Shown here piece by piece: positions 52,306 through 61,895 of a DNA stretch of 64,000 nt. The notes beneath the pieces were generated by a model, which was not told where the DNA came from, made no database searches, and saw only the letters and a list, made by a program, of their open reading frames with translations. The position numbers and the translations under genes were made by a program. Positions within the stretch are counted from its first letter, which is position 1. The number at the start of each line of letters is the position of its first letter. Source of the DNA: Desulfovibrio ferrophilus (lineage in GTDB: Bacteria > Desulfobacterota > Desulfovibrionia > Desulfovibrionales > Desulfovibrionaceae); NCBI RefSeq assembly GCF_003966735.1, contig NZ_AP017378.1:1880905-1944904 (forward strand), written 5' to 3'.

Positions 52306-53502
52306 CTACTTCATCCGCAGATATTCCTTGAGATCCGAACGCAGGATACTATCCAGTTCAGACAAGTTATCCTTGGTGTGGCGTGCAAACATGAAGGCAA
52401 AAACGGGGTATTCCGTCCAGTCAATGCGTCTGAGTTCCAGCGGTTCGGTGAAATGCCGCGTGAAGGCATCGTAATCCACCGCTGCAATATCGCTAGTGGC
52501 AACGTCCGATGAAATATCCGCAATGACAACACTGGTCACGGTCCCTTCCCGCTGGGCAATCAAGGCATCCCAATCCGGGCGTTCACCACACAGATACATG
52601 CTATAGGGATCAATACCCCAGGCGTGCCAAGTCAAATCAGCCACGCACCAGCCCGCAAAACGCATGGGGTTGGCTTCAATGAGTCCGACCCGGCCATCCG
52701 CATCCAAGCGCAACTCGATATGTGAAGGGAAATTCTTCAGCCCGGCCAAACGTCCGATGCTGTCCATCAACTCCGTGAATCCGGCCAGATGCTCTCGCAC
52801 TATATCCGGCGAGGTCACGTAGACCCGATCATTGAGATGATTCTCATCCGGGAACATGTGGTACAGAATATTCAGGATAACGGGCTGGCCTGCCTCGTCC
52901 CAGTAGACATCCACCGCATATTCATCACCGGGAATATTCTCTTCGATGATGAAGGTGTCCACGGCCAGCACCTGCTCCGGATACTGGGAGCGGATGCTGT
53001 CCACCTCGTCCCGGATGGCAGCGACGGTCTGTGGCCATTGCTCGTCACTCTCAACCTTGTGCACACCAAGGCTGAAAAAACCTACAGCAGGCTTGATGAT
53101 GAACGGTTTGCCATAGAACGATGGGTCCACTTCGTCCAGCTCATCGAAGGCCACGGCGGCAAATCCGTAATCCGGGTACATGGGCTGAAGCAGTTGGCGG
53201 AAGCGCACCTTGTTCTTGAAGCGGTCAATGCGGTCCGGCAGCCCCGTATCTGCAAGATGCCTAGCGATCCAGCCAATGGCATTCTCGGAATTGGCATACA
53301 GGCGCGGAGCCTCGGCCTCACGTGCCATTGCGGAAAACCGTTCAGCAGGCATCAGATTCGGACTTGCTCCCAAGGCGGCACGGGCCTCTGGAGTATCCAG
53401 CACCGGAATATTGTGCATGGCGATGCGTCCTTTCAGATATTCGGAGACATACGGCTTATCGAGCAGAATCATCACAGCCTCACTTGCTGTCGGAGTGTTC
53501 AT
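52306..53502 (-). CDS. ATP-grasp superfamily protein of unknown substrate
   Basis: The 398-residue protein has the ATP-grasp layout: a preATP part (1-110), PFIIKPAVGFFSLGVHKV (nucleotide Lys region, about 140), the EYAVDVYWDEAG strand, and the metal-binding end IELRLDADGRVGLIEANPMRFAG. Family enzymes join an acid to an amine or thiol with ATP. No obvious carrier, peptide or metabolite genes lie beside it. It converges with the receiver gene. ATG 53,502 is chosen over one nine codons upstream; neither has a good ribosome site. Confidence 0.75.
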   Translation of the reverse strand: MNTPTASEAVMILLDKPYVSEYLKGRIAMHNIPVLDTPEARAALGASPNLMPAERFSAMAREAEAPRLYANSENAIGWIARHLADTGLPDRIDRFKNKVRFRQLLQPMYPDYGFAAVAFDELDEVDPSFYGKPFIIKPAVGFFSLGVHKVESDEQWPQTVAAIRDEVDSIRSQYPEQVLAVDTFIIEENIPGDEYAVDVYWDEAGQPVILNILYHMFPDENHLNDRVYVTSPDIVREHLAGFTELMDSIGRLAGLKNFPSHIELRLDADGRVGLIEANPMRFAGWCVADLTWHAWGIDPYSMYLCGERPDWDALIAQREGTVTSVVIADISSDVATSDIAAVDYDAFTRHFTEPLELRRIDWTEYPVFAFMFARHTKDNLSELDSILRSDLKEYLRMK

Positions 53503-53559
53503 AAGAGTCGGCAAGGTACACCAAACCATTCCGGAGGGCTACAGGAGAGCCCTTCAAGA

Positions 53560-54564
53560 CTAGTTGGAGATCTTGATTTCGGCGTTGGACAGCACCAGGA
53601 TCAGGCGCTTCAGGGCGTCCAGATCAAAGGCTTCCTTGTGAGACTTGATGCGATACAGGGCTTCATAAGGCGAAAGCGCAGAACGCCACCCGGAAGCACG
53701 AGTCAGACCATCGTATTCGTTGCACACGGCCAGGACCCGAACATAGTACGGCAGCGCTTCGCCACCAAGTCCGGAGGGGAAACCCGAGCCATCGCAATGT
53801 TCATGATGAAACAGAATGCAATTCAGTGTTTCCTGTTCCAGAGGAACCGAAGAACACAGTCCGACTCCTGCCGAGGGATGTGCCCTGAACGCAGCCAGCA
53901 ATCCGTTGGTCAATTGAGAAGGATCAGCGTCCAGCACAGTATCGTCCAGCAGTGATTTGCCCAGGTCATGCAACATGGCCCCGGCACAGCATTTGGTAAT
54001 CAGGGCCTTGTCCGCGTGCTCGTATGTCCCCAAAACGAACGCTGTGAGCACCGTCACGCCCAGGCTGTGGTTATACAGCTTGTAACCGGGGGCCACGAGG
54101 CTGGCCAGATGCTTGAGTGCCCCCTTGACCGCGAAGAAATCCACGCTGGAGCGAAGGAGTTCCACGATCTCCTTGAATCGACGTTTGGAAAACCCCTTGG
54201 GCAGGCGCTCCTCGAACAACTTCCTGGTCAGTGCCACGGAGGCCTGGTGCCAGGCCTGGCTCCGCTGCTCCAAAGAAATCCCCTCGTCGTCGAGGATATC
54301 CTTCAGATTGTCGATGAGGTAGCGGGTATAGCCCGCCCGTTCACCACTCTGGACGTAGACCTGATTAATTCCGAGCCCGTCGAGCTTCTCGCGGTGTGAA
54401 GCGGTAAAGGCTTCACCCTTGCGGGTGTACAGAACATAGGACCCGCCCTGTTTCAAAAACAGGGTGAATCGCCCCTTGCCCCAAGGCCGGATGAGTTTCG
54501 GGCTGATGGCAAAAAAATCGTTTTCACCAAGTGGCGGCGTGGAAGTCTGTGGATTGTCTGGCAT
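53560..54564 (-). CDS. HD-GYP domain phosphodiesterase
   Basis: The 334-residue protein has an N-terminal beta-rich DUF3391-like region (about 20-75; FTLFLKQGGSYVLYTRKGE), then an HD-GYP domain with all key groups: HSLG, AMLHDLGK (about 208-215), AHPSAG, and HHEHCDGSGFP (GYP reads GFP). It probably hydrolyses cyclic-di-GMP. This contrasts with the inactive copy at 26,886. No receiver or signal part is fused. Confidence 0.85.
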   Translation of the reverse strand: MPDNPQTSTPPLGENDFFAISPKLIRPWGKGRFTLFLKQGGSYVLYTRKGEAFTASHREKLDGLGINQVYVQSGERAGYTRYLIDNLKDILDDEGISLEQRSQAWHQASVALTRKLFEERLPKGFSKRRFKEIVELLRSSVDFFAVKGALKHLASLVAPGYKLYNHSLGVTVLTAFVLGTYEHADKALITKCCAGAMLHDLGKSLLDDTVLDADPSQLTNGLLAAFRAHPSAGVGLCSSVPLEQETLNCILFHHEHCDGSGFPSGLGGEALPYYVRVLAVCNEYDGLTRASGWRSALSPYEALYRIKSHKEAFDLDALKRLILVLSNAEIKISN

Positions 54565-54767
54565 GGTGTATCGAATCGAGGAGTCTAAACGGTCTTGTAC
54601 CCAGCCTTTGATGATCGGTTAATCCGTCTGGGGTGTCAAAGGATTTCGCTGTTCACAATCATCGCAAGGTCCGTGGTCCTTGACTTCGCGGCCCTGGAGA
54701 TTACTATCCGCAACGAAGGCCGAACCACGGCACAGAACCGACTTTCCCGATGAAGGAGCCTCTTTCC

Positions 54768-55040
54768 ATGCCGATGTACGAATATGAATGCGAAAAATGC
54801 GGATATGTCTTTGAAGACCTGGCTAGCCCCGATGCCCCTTGCCCGCCCTGCCCAAAATGCCAGGAACAGACACGAAAAGTGATGTCCAAGGCTGCCATCC
54901 GCACGGAATATGCCAGTCCCATCGACCGAGGTGTTGCCCCCATCAGGGGATACAATCCCACTGGCCGAAAAAACGTGTGCCCCATGGCGGGTGGCTGCGG
55001 CACAGGTGGCTGCGGTTCAACAGTGGGCAACGACGACTAA
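54768..55040 (+). CDS. FmdB-type zinc-ribbon protein
   Basis: The 90-residue protein starts MPMYEYECEKCGYVFED with the CxxC pair and a second pair in CPPCPKC, the FmdB/CxxC_CXXC_SSSS pattern. A Gly/Cys-rich tail (CPMAGGCGTGGCG) follows. Its role is unknown, perhaps regulatory or in metal handling. ATG 54,768 has AAGGAG eight bases upstream. It converges with the radical-SAM gene, 2 bp apart. Confidence 0.85.
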   Translation: MPMYEYECEKCGYVFEDLASPDAPCPPCPKCQEQTRKVMSKAAIRTEYASPIDRGVAPIRGYNPTGRKNVCPMAGGCGTGGCGSTVGNDD

Positions 55041-55042
55041 TT

Positions 55043-56713
55043 TTACTTGGCTGGCTGAAGCCACTTCCCCATACCACAGAGATTACAGGCCTCGCACGGT
55101 GCATCACCACAGTGCCGCGAGGCCTGTTCCTTTTTATAACGCTGCCATTCGCGCCACAGGAACTTTCTGTCCACGCCCATTTCCAGACACTCCCAGGGAA
55201 AGACTTCATTCTCATCGCGTTCACGGTCCAGAATCTGCGCCGGATCGACGTCCCACTGCTTGAGGGCCTTTTTCCAACTCATTCCAGGCCGGGCAGCCGC
55301 TTCGGCCAAATCAAATATCTCCTCGCCCCCACGGGCCAACAGGGCCTGCAAGCGCGCTGAAGATGGTTTTTCGACCATGGCCCGAAACCCCTTCAGGGGC
55401 TTCACGACCGCACGAATCTGCTGCATGGCGCTGGAGAGTTGCTTTTCCGTAGCCATGGGAGCCCACTGAAATGGCGTCCAAGGCTTAGGCACCAGGCAAC
55501 TGGCACTCACCGTCACATGGTCAATTCCCTTCTTCTTGCCTCCGCGCCCTTCATCGATGGCCTCGGCCACAAGCTTCAGGAATTCGCCCAATTCCTCATA
55601 ATCGGCCGGGCCTTCTCCGGGCCAGCCTGCAATGAGATACATCTTCAGATGGTTGAACTGCAATCGGCTGGCACGGCGCACGGCATCCAGAAAGGCCTCT
55701 TCATCCAAGCGCTTGTTCACGGCAGTGCGCAGACGGCGGCTGGCCCCTTCCAACGCCAGGGTCAGACTTCGGGTACCCGTACGACGCAGGAACTCCAACA
55801 ACTCCTCGCTCAATCCATCGGCCCGCAGTGATGCCAACGAAAATTTGGTGCCCCGTTCGTGGAGCCATTTCAGAAATGGCAACAGCTCCGGCCAATCCGT
55901 AAGCGCTGTGCCCACAAGGCCGACCTTGAGCGGGTTGGCTGCCTCCACCTTGGCCTGCAAGGTCGCCATGTCAGCATGGCGCGGCGGACGATAGATATAG
56001 CCGGCGGCACAAAACCGACAGCCATAGGGACAGCCTCTGTTGACCTCCAACAGAAACATGTCGCGAAATTCCGATTCAGGGCTGACAAAGCACGAATGCC
56101 CGGGTTCGGGCAGCGTCCGGTTGGCATTTTCGGGAAGCGCCCGGCGCACAGTTCCACTCGTGAGACCTGGAGCGTATACTCCCACTCGTTGCGCGACAGC
56201 AGCCACGAAGTCACCTGGTTCGCCCCCGTCCAGGACGTGACTGGCCAAATCGACCAGCAGGGTATCAAACCCGGCCTCGGCCTCCCCCACCCAGAACAGA
56301 TCGATCGCCGGAGCTACGGGGGCAGGGTTCAAGAATGCCAAGGGTCCTCCAGCCAGCACAAGGGGCCACCCGTTCCGGTCATCCCTGCGTGCTGGGACAC
56401 CTGCCCGACCCAGAACCTCCACAAGGCCTTTGATCTCCTCCTCGAAATTCAAGGAAAAGGCGATCACCGGAAACTCGGATAATTCCCGTCCCGAATCATA
56501 GGCAACAGGCGGCTCGTCGCCCCCCTCCCAGAAAAAACGCTCCACCGCAATTTCGGGGCAATCATTGAGCAGCTTCCACACAACCTGCCAACCAAGGGTG
56601 GACAAAGCCACCTTGGACGGTTGGGCAAAAACAAGGGCCACAGGCAGTCGCCCGCCCCATTCCTTGAGGGCCGGACGATCACGCCCATAATAGATATGCG
56701 GATTATCGCTCAT
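55043..56713 (-). CDS. B12-binding/radical-SAM family enzyme
   Basis: The 556-residue protein has a B12-binding-like N-terminal part (about 25-165, without a clear DxHxxG cobalamin box), a radical-SAM core with CPYGCRFCAAG (about 225-235), and a C-terminal part with CGDAPCEACNLCGMG. It resembles the TIGR03960-like family, often near genes for tRNA or ribosome modification, but the substrate is not proven. Its last 85 bp include a hairpin that ends the opposing fmdB message. Confidence 0.82.
   Translation of the reverse strand: MSDNPHIYYGRDRPALKEWGGRLPVALVFAQPSKVALSTLGWQVVWKLLNDCPEIAVERFFWEGGDEPPVAYDSGRELSEFPVIAFSLNFEEEIKGLVEVLGRAGVPARRDDRNGWPLVLAGGPLAFLNPAPVAPAIDLFWVGEAEAGFDTLLVDLASHVLDGGEPGDFVAAVAQRVGVYAPGLTSGTVRRALPENANRTLPEPGHSCFVSPESEFRDMFLLEVNRGCPYGCRFCAAGYIYRPPRHADMATLQAKVEAANPLKVGLVGTALTDWPELLPFLKWLHERGTKFSLASLRADGLSEELLEFLRRTGTRSLTLALEGASRRLRTAVNKRLDEEAFLDAVRRASRLQFNHLKMYLIAGWPGEGPADYEELGEFLKLVAEAIDEGRGGKKKGIDHVTVSASCLVPKPWTPFQWAPMATEKQLSSAMQQIRAVVKPLKGFRAMVEKPSSARLQALLARGGEEIFDLAEAAARPGMSWKKALKQWDVDPAQILDRERDENEVFPWECLEMGVDRKFLWREWQRYKKEQASRHCGDAPCEACNLCGMGKWLQPAK
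55086..55133 (+). terminator. fmdB terminator embedded in the radical-SAM coding end
   Basis: CAGGCCTCGC and GCGAGGCCTG form a perfect 10-bp stem around 21 bases that hold a further small dyad, followed by TTCCTTTTT. It works in the plus direction for fmdB while the same bases encode residues of the C-terminal Cys cluster on the minus strand. Confidence 0.7.
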
Positions 56714-56747
56714 GGGCGCTTTGTAACTCCAAACCCTTCAAAAGGGA

Positions 56748-56778
56748 AACCGCCGCCTCTGGGGAGAAGGCGACGGTT
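56748..56778 (-). terminator. Terminator after the M23 peptidase gene
   Basis: On the minus strand AACCGTCGCC pairs with GGCGGCGGTT (one mismatch) and TCCCTTTTG follows. It separates the division-gene region from the radical-SAM gene. Confidence 0.6.
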
Positions 56779-56821
56779 CATGGGGATAGACCGGACGGGC
56801 AGGAGAGCGCGTCCGGAAATT

Positions 56822-58231
56822 CTATTGGTTCACGGATGTATTTGCAGCATCGGCAGCAGTTGCCGCATTCGCAGCAGCATCTGTAGCGGCAGCGGCATCT
56901 GCATGCATGACTCCGGCACTTTCCAGTTTGGCCAGCAGCGGGCCGATCAGAGTCTCGAACTCCGCCATCTGTTTTTCAGCAATGGGAGCGCAGGACGGAG
57001 ATTTGATGCGCCTGGGATTGACGAAGCTGCCGCTCTTTTTCATGCGGAAGTCCAGGTGTGGCCCTGTGGACATGCCCGAGGACCCCACATAAGCGATGAC
57101 CTGCCCCTGCTTGACCCGAACACCTTGTTTCATGCCCTTGGCGAAGCCCTTCAGATGCATGTAGGTGGTCTCGTACACACTGTTATGGCGAATCTTCAGA
57201 TATCGACCGCCGCCCTTGTCCCAGCCCTTCTTGATGATCAGGCCGTCACCCACGGTCTTGACCGGAGTGCCCATGGGGGCGGCATAGTCAATGCCCGGAT
57301 GAGGGCGACGAATCTTCAGAACGGGGTGCAACCGACGCAGGTTGAAGCCCGATGAAATCCGCGAAAAATTAAGAGGAGCTTTCAGGAAGGCCTTGCGCAG
57401 GGAACGACCATTCTCATCGTAATAGCTTTTGATGCCGTGCTTGTCCGCAAACAGAAAGCCCTTGAAAGACTCACCCTGGTTCACGAATTCAGCAGCCTCG
57501 ATGGTACCGTAACCAGAAAACTTGCCATCACGGAACCGCTTTTCCACCACGGCACTGAACATGTCACCCGTGCGGATGTCCCGGATGAAGTCGATGTCCC
57601 AGGCAAAAATCTCGGACAGGCGCACTGCCAAGGCCGGGCTCTCGCCGCAATCGGACACGGCACCGAACAACGAGGAATCGATCCGACCACGGACCACTCG
57701 CGTCTCGGTGTCATAGACGATGGGCTCCTTCAAAATATCATAGCCCGCACCACCACGGGCGACCACCAGCATTTCTTCCCCGGAAATTTCGTATTCGAAA
57801 CGCTCAAGTTCACCCAATCGGGACACAATACGGTACGGACGTCCGGCCTTCATTCGCGACAGCGGATACACGTTTTTGCTGCGGTTATTCAACTCGTGGA
57901 TTTCGCCAGGAGACAGAAATTCAGACAACAGTGCAGCAGCCGTCTGCCCGCGCTTGATTTTCAGTTTGACCACATCGAGCATTGGTTCCGGCTCGACAGC
58001 AGAAACGACTTGCACCTCGGGAGTGCTGATGGACTCGGTAGCAATGACCGAGGCACCGTCAGCCTCTGTCATTTCAACATGACGTTCGGAAGGGTTGTGC
58101 ACCATGACGACAAAGAACGCGATACCCGCGACAACGATAGCGGCACAAGCCAGCTTCGCGCACAGGCTGCGCCTACGCTCGGCTTTACGGTCCCTGAACA
58201 TATTTCGGCTCGATCGTGTAAATAGTCCCAT
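56822..58231 (-). CDS. MepM-like M23 peptidoglycan endopeptidase
   Basis: The 469-residue protein has one membrane anchor (about 27-46), an OapA/LysM-like part (about 70-165), and a C-terminal M23 domain with zinc ligands in HPGIDYAAPMG (His, Asp) and HLDF near GPHLDFRM. An Ala-rich low-complexity tail ends the chain. It should cut peptide crosslinks in the periplasm. It lies downstream of ftsZ with a large hairpin between, so it may act in division. Confidence 0.88.
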   Translation of the reverse strand: MGLFTRSSRNMFRDRKAERRRSLCAKLACAAIVVAGIAFFVVMVHNPSERHVEMTEADGASVIATESISTPEVQVVSAVEPEPMLDVVKLKIKRGQTAAALLSEFLSPGEIHELNNRSKNVYPLSRMKAGRPYRIVSRLGELERFEYEISGEEMLVVARGGAGYDILKEPIVYDTETRVVRGRIDSSLFGAVSDCGESPALAVRLSEIFAWDIDFIRDIRTGDMFSAVVEKRFRDGKFSGYGTIEAAEFVNQGESFKGFLFADKHGIKSYYDENGRSLRKAFLKAPLNFSRISSGFNLRRLHPVLKIRRPHPGIDYAAPMGTPVKTVGDGLIIKKGWDKGGGRYLKIRHNSVYETTYMHLKGFAKGMKQGVRVKQGQVIAYVGSSGMSTGPHLDFRMKKSGSFVNPRRIKSPSCAPIAEKQMAEFETLIGPLLAKLESAGVMHADAAAATDAAANAATAADAANTSVNQ

Positions 58232-58281
58232 GTTGCTCCCGTGTCAGCGGATAACACTCCTCTCCCATCCCTGCAAAGGGG

Positions 58282-58339
58282 AGAAGCAGGGGCCGAGGCA
58301 ACGGGCGGCGAAATCCATCGCGCCCGGCCCCTTGCTTCT
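58282..58339 (-). other. Large stem-loop between ftsZ and the M23 gene
   Basis: AGAAGCAGGGGCCG and CGGCCCCTTGCTTCT pair over 14 positions with one bulge, and an inner CGGGCGGCG/CGCGCCCG stem extends it. No T tail follows. It may partly terminate ftsZ transcription or protect its 3' end. Confidence 0.65.
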
Positions 58340-58365
58340 TCGGGGGAGGATACTACCCGAATTTG

Positions 58366-59751
58366 TTAGTCAGCCTGCATCCTGATGAAGGACGGAATCT
58401 CGAATTCCTCTTCATCGAAGACAAAGTCTTCGGTGCCGGGGCTTGAGGTCCCGGTCTGCTGCACGCTCATGGTCTGAGGCTGTGCCTCGCGGATCTGATG
58501 CGTGGGGGCAGAAAAGGACTGAGCCTTAACTGCGCGGACGGGTTCGGGCTGAGCCTGAACAGCGCCCTGTGCCCTGGTGCCCTTGGCACGCAGGAAGGCC
58601 GGAATTTCCAAATCCTTGTCACCCCGGGCAGCGTTCAACCCTCGCTGGATGCGTTCCTCACGGACCGATCCTCCAGAGATCTCCGGAGCAATGGAAGACC
58701 GGGGAACGGGCTGGGCCATCTTGCCTGCGCGTCCACCCTGCAACTGCAGCAATTTAGCCATCTTGTCGTCCACAGGAGGGGCCATGTGCATGGCATTGCT
58801 CTCGATACCCGTGGCGATGACGGTAATACGCATTTCATCTCCGGCATCCTGATCGAAGACCGTACCGAAATAGATACGGGCATCTTCGTCGGCTGCCTCA
58901 GAGATGGTACTGGCGGCTTCGGAAACCTCATCAATGGTCAGGTCGGGTCCGCAGGTCACGTTGAGCAGCACACCCTTGGCACCATCGATGGATACATCTT
59001 CCAGAAGCGGACTGGTGATGGCCTTCATGGCGGCCTCGCGGGCGCGGGTCTCGCCCCGTGCGATACCGGTACCCATCATGGCCAGACCCATCTCGCTCAT
59101 CACGGCCTTGACGTCCGCGAAGTCCAGGTTGATCAGACCGGGAACCATGATCAAATCGGAAATGCCCTTGACCGCGAAGTACAGCACTTCATCGGCTTTC
59201 TTGAGCATTTCCAGGAAGGTTGCCTTCTTGGATGCCAGAGACAGCAGCCTGTCGTTGGGGATGGAAATCAGACTGTCCACACTGTCGGACAGGGCCTTGA
59301 TGCCATCCTCGGCAGCCTGCAAGCGGCGTTTGCCTTCAAAGTAAAAGGGTTTGGTCACAACACCCACGGTGAGTGCGCCAGCTTCCTTGGCGCACTGGGC
59401 GATGACCGGAGCAGCACCCGTACCCGTTCCGCCACCCATACCGGCGGTCACGAACACCATGTCCGCACCATCGACCTGTTCGCGGATCAGATCCATGCTC
59501 TCCAGAGCGGCATCACGGCCGATCTCCGGGTTTGCGCCTGCACCAAGGCCCTTGGTCAGCTTTTCGCCAAGCTGAAGCTTGTGCTCTGCCTTGCTCTTGT
59601 TGAGCGCCTGCACATCCGTGTTTGCAACGATGAACTCAACTCCGCGCAATGCAGAGCAGATCATGTTGTTCACGGCGTTTCCGCCGCCGCCGCCAGCGCC
59701 GAACACCTTGATTTTTGCGCAACTGTCATTTTCAAGCTCGAGGTAATCCAT
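58366..59751 (-). CDS. ftsZ: Cell division GTPase FtsZ
   Basis: The 461-residue protein has the tubulin signature GGGTGTG (in [14 protein letters not shown]), the N-terminal [13 protein letters not shown] loop, T7 loop [11 protein letters not shown], a long linker, and the C-terminal binding peptide [13 protein letters not shown] second copy of that peptide, [12 protein letters not shown], lies inside the linker at residues 380-391. ATG 59,751 follows GGAGGAGG. It forms the division ring. Confidence 0.96.
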   Translation of the reverse strand: MDYLELENDSCAKIKVFGAGGGGGNAVNNMICSALRGVEFIVANTDVQALNKSKAEHKLQLGEKLTKGLGAGANPEIGRDAALESMDLIREQVDGADMVFVTAGMGGGTGTGAAPVIAQCAKEAGALTVGVVTKPFYFEGKRRLQAAEDGIKALSDSVDSLISIPNDRLLSLASKKATFLEMLKKADEVLYFAVKGISDLIMVPGLINLDFADVKAVMSEMGLAMMGTGIARGETRAREAAMKAITSPLLEDVSIDGAKGVLLNVTCGPDLTIDEVSEAASTISEAADEDARIYFGTVFDQDAGDEMRITVIATGIESNAMHMAPPVDDKMAKLLQLQGGRAGKMAQPVPRSSIAPEISGGSVREERIQRGLNAARGDKDLEIPAFLRAKGTRAQGAVQAQPEPVRAVKAQSFSAPTHQIREAQPQTMSVQQTGTSSPGTEDFVFDEEEFEIPSFIRMQAD

Positions 59752-59812
59752 GTGTATCCTCCTCCATGGTTGGCCGTACCCCCCGGCACAGCGTTTTCCC
59801 CGTTTCAATGCT

Positions 59813-61042
59813 TTACTTGATGTCAACAAACCATTTCCGCATCTTGCCAAGGATGCGGTTAAACACTTTTTTGTCGTCACGAATGCGGAAATTGAGCTCT
59901 CCGCCTTCCTTTTCGGCCCCGTACATCAGCAGCCCCGTGGCTGTGGCGAACATGGGGCTGTTGACAACATCCTTCAAACCTCCCACTTCGCGCGGATAGC
60001 CAATGCGGCAGGGCAGGTTGAAAATCTGTTCTCCCAGTTCCTGAAGTCCCTCGATAAGCGCGGTTCCGCCAGTAAGCACAACGCCTGCGGCAATCTTGTT
60101 CTTGAATCCGGAGCGGGACAGTTCCTGATCGATGAGCACCAGGATTTCCTCAACCCGCGGTTCGCAGATCTCGGCCAATACCTGTCTGGAAAGACGCCGT
60201 GGCTCACGGTCGCCCACACTGGGCACTTCAATGGTTTCCTCGGGAGACACCATCTCAGCCAGGGCACAGCCGTAACGTTCCTTGATCTGCTCGGCTGCGG
60301 CCATGGGAGTGCGCAGGCCAAAGGCGATGTCGTTGGTCAGATTGGTGCCGCCCAGGGCCAGCACCGAAGTATGCTTAATGGAGTCGTCTGAGAAAATTGC
60401 CAGATCCGAAGTCCCGCCGCCCAGATCCACCAAAGCCACACCAATCTCCCGTTCCTCGGGGGTCAGTACGGCCTTGGAGGAGGCCAGGGCCTCAAGCACG
60501 ATATCCGAGACATCCAGCCCGGAGCGATGGCATGAACGCACAATATTCTGGGCACTGGTCACGGCGCCGGTCACAATGTGCACCTTCACCTCCAGACGCA
60601 CACCAGCCATCCCGAGGGGATCATGGATACCTCGCTGGTCGTCCACGATGTATTCCTGAGGCAGGATGTGAATGACCTCACGATCCAGAGGAATCGCCAC
60701 GGCCTTGGCTGCGTCGATAACACGCTCGACATCGCGTGGGGCGACTTCGCCACCCTTGACCGCGATAACGCCATGACTATTGAATCCCTTGATGTGACTA
60801 CCGGCAATTCCGGCATAGACCGAACGGATGTCGCACCCGGCCATCAACTCAGCCTCTTCCAAGGCCTTCTTGATGGACTGCACGGTCTGCTCGATGTTGA
60901 CCACCACACCCTTTCTCAGGCCCGTGGACGGGCTGGTGCCGATGCCCACGACATCAACGCCCTCGGGGGTCAGTTCGCCCACAACAGAGCAGATTTTTGT
61001 CGTCCCAATGTCCAGGCCGACGATCAATTCCGATTTGGCCAT
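59813..61042 (-). CDS. ftsA: Cell division protein FtsA
   Basis: The 409-residue actin-fold protein starts [17 protein letters not shown]. It has the 1C-domain part, the phosphate-2 box [13 protein letters not shown], the adenosine box [11 protein letters not shown], and a C-terminal amphipathic end ([18 protein letters not shown]). It anchors FtsZ to the membrane. It lies between ftsQ and ftsZ in dcw order. Confidence 0.95.
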   Translation of the reverse strand: MAKSELIVGLDIGTTKICSVVGELTPEGVDVVGIGTSPSTGLRKGVVVNIEQTVQSIKKALEEAELMAGCDIRSVYAGIAGSHIKGFNSHGVIAVKGGEVAPRDVERVIDAAKAVAIPLDREVIHILPQEYIVDDQRGIHDPLGMAGVRLEVKVHIVTGAVTSAQNIVRSCHRSGLDVSDIVLEALASSKAVLTPEEREIGVALVDLGGGTSDLAIFSDDSIKHTSVLALGGTNLTNDIAFGLRTPMAAAEQIKERYGCALAEMVSPEETIEVPSVGDREPRRLSRQVLAEICEPRVEEILVLIDQELSRSGFKNKIAAGVVLTGGTALIEGLQELGEQIFNLPCRIGYPREVGGLKDVVNSPMFATATGLLMYGAEKEGGELNFRIRDDKKVFNRILGKMRKWFVDIK

Positions 61043-61073
61043 GACTCGACTCCTTGATCAGTGCAATTCGCGA

Positions 61074-61895
61074 TCAGGTCCGTACCCAGACCTTGCCGCC
61101 GAAAATCCGTATTTCCCTGGTGCCAGCAGCTTCCCCACGCCGCTCAAGGTCTCCCCAGACCAGGGTTAAACGCTCCATATTCCGCTTCCATTCCTTCTCC
61201 GAGACCGACAGCCACAAGTCCCGTTCCTCAAAATATAATTCCAGCCTATCGGCATGAAGCCTGACCCATGCAGCCTGCCCTGCCTTGATGGGCAATCCCG
61301 CCTCGTTGAAATCCGCCATTAGATTAACGAGCCGGTCCAGGCTGGCGTCACCGCCCTGCCCCACTTCCAATTGCGGAAGTGAAACGAAGCGGTCGGAGGC
61401 TACGGCATCAATGACCGATCCATCGGCCTCGGCATAGAACAGTCCTTTTCCAGTGCGCATCCAGTAAGCCGGAATCCTTTCGGTCACGGCGATGGACAAC
61501 TTACCCGGCAACACCCGCCGTACCGCCACCTGCTCGGTCCAAGGATTCGCGACCAGGCGCCCCTCGATATCCTCGATTCGCATATCAAGAGTGTTCACGC
61601 CGAGTTCCGTTCCGGTCAGAGTCACCAATTCTTCGGTACTCAGATGGCGGTTGCCCGTGACCTCAATCTCGGACAACGAAAAATACGCACTGGTGGTCAA
61701 CCATCGAAAACTCACCAGGAGGCCCAGACTGAGCAGAGCTACAAAGCCCAGTCCCACCACAAGGGCAAACATCCAGACCAGCGCTTTTCCGGGGCGCAGC
61801 CTACCGCCACCACCAGCCGCACGGCCGTGATAACTGTTGCCCCCCTTGGAGCGAGGCAGGAGCCCACCTGTGCGCATGGTCGCCGCCATGGTCAT
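61074..61895 (-). CDS. ftsQ: Cell division protein FtsQ
   Basis: The 273-residue protein has a Gly/Arg-rich cytosolic start, one membrane helix (about 38-60), a POTRA domain (FSLSEIEVTGNRHLSTEEL), and the FtsQ domain with NPWTEQVAVRRVLPGKLSIAVTERIPAYW. ATG 61,895 overlaps the murB stop as ATGA. It recruits FtsB/FtsL to the division site. Confidence 0.92.
   Translation of the reverse strand: MTMAATMRTGGLLPRSKGGNSYHGRAAGGGGRLRPGKALVWMFALVVGLGFVALLSLGLLVSFRWLTTSAYFSLSEIEVTGNRHLSTEELVTLTGTELGVNTLDMRIEDIEGRLVANPWTEQVAVRRVLPGKLSIAVTERIPAYWMRTGKGLFYAEADGSVIDAVASDRFVSLPQLEVGQGGDASLDRLVNLMADFNEAGLPIKAGQAAWVRLHADRLELYFEERDLWLSVSEKEWKRNMERLTLVWGDLERRGEAAGTREIRIFGGKVWVRT

Noticed and set aside
58498-59820. 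440-codon plus-strand frame over ftsZ, and similar long frames over murC (62,577-63,794) and the ATP-grasp gene (52,789-53,955)
   Set aside because: All are mirror frames of clear genes in G+C-rich DNA.
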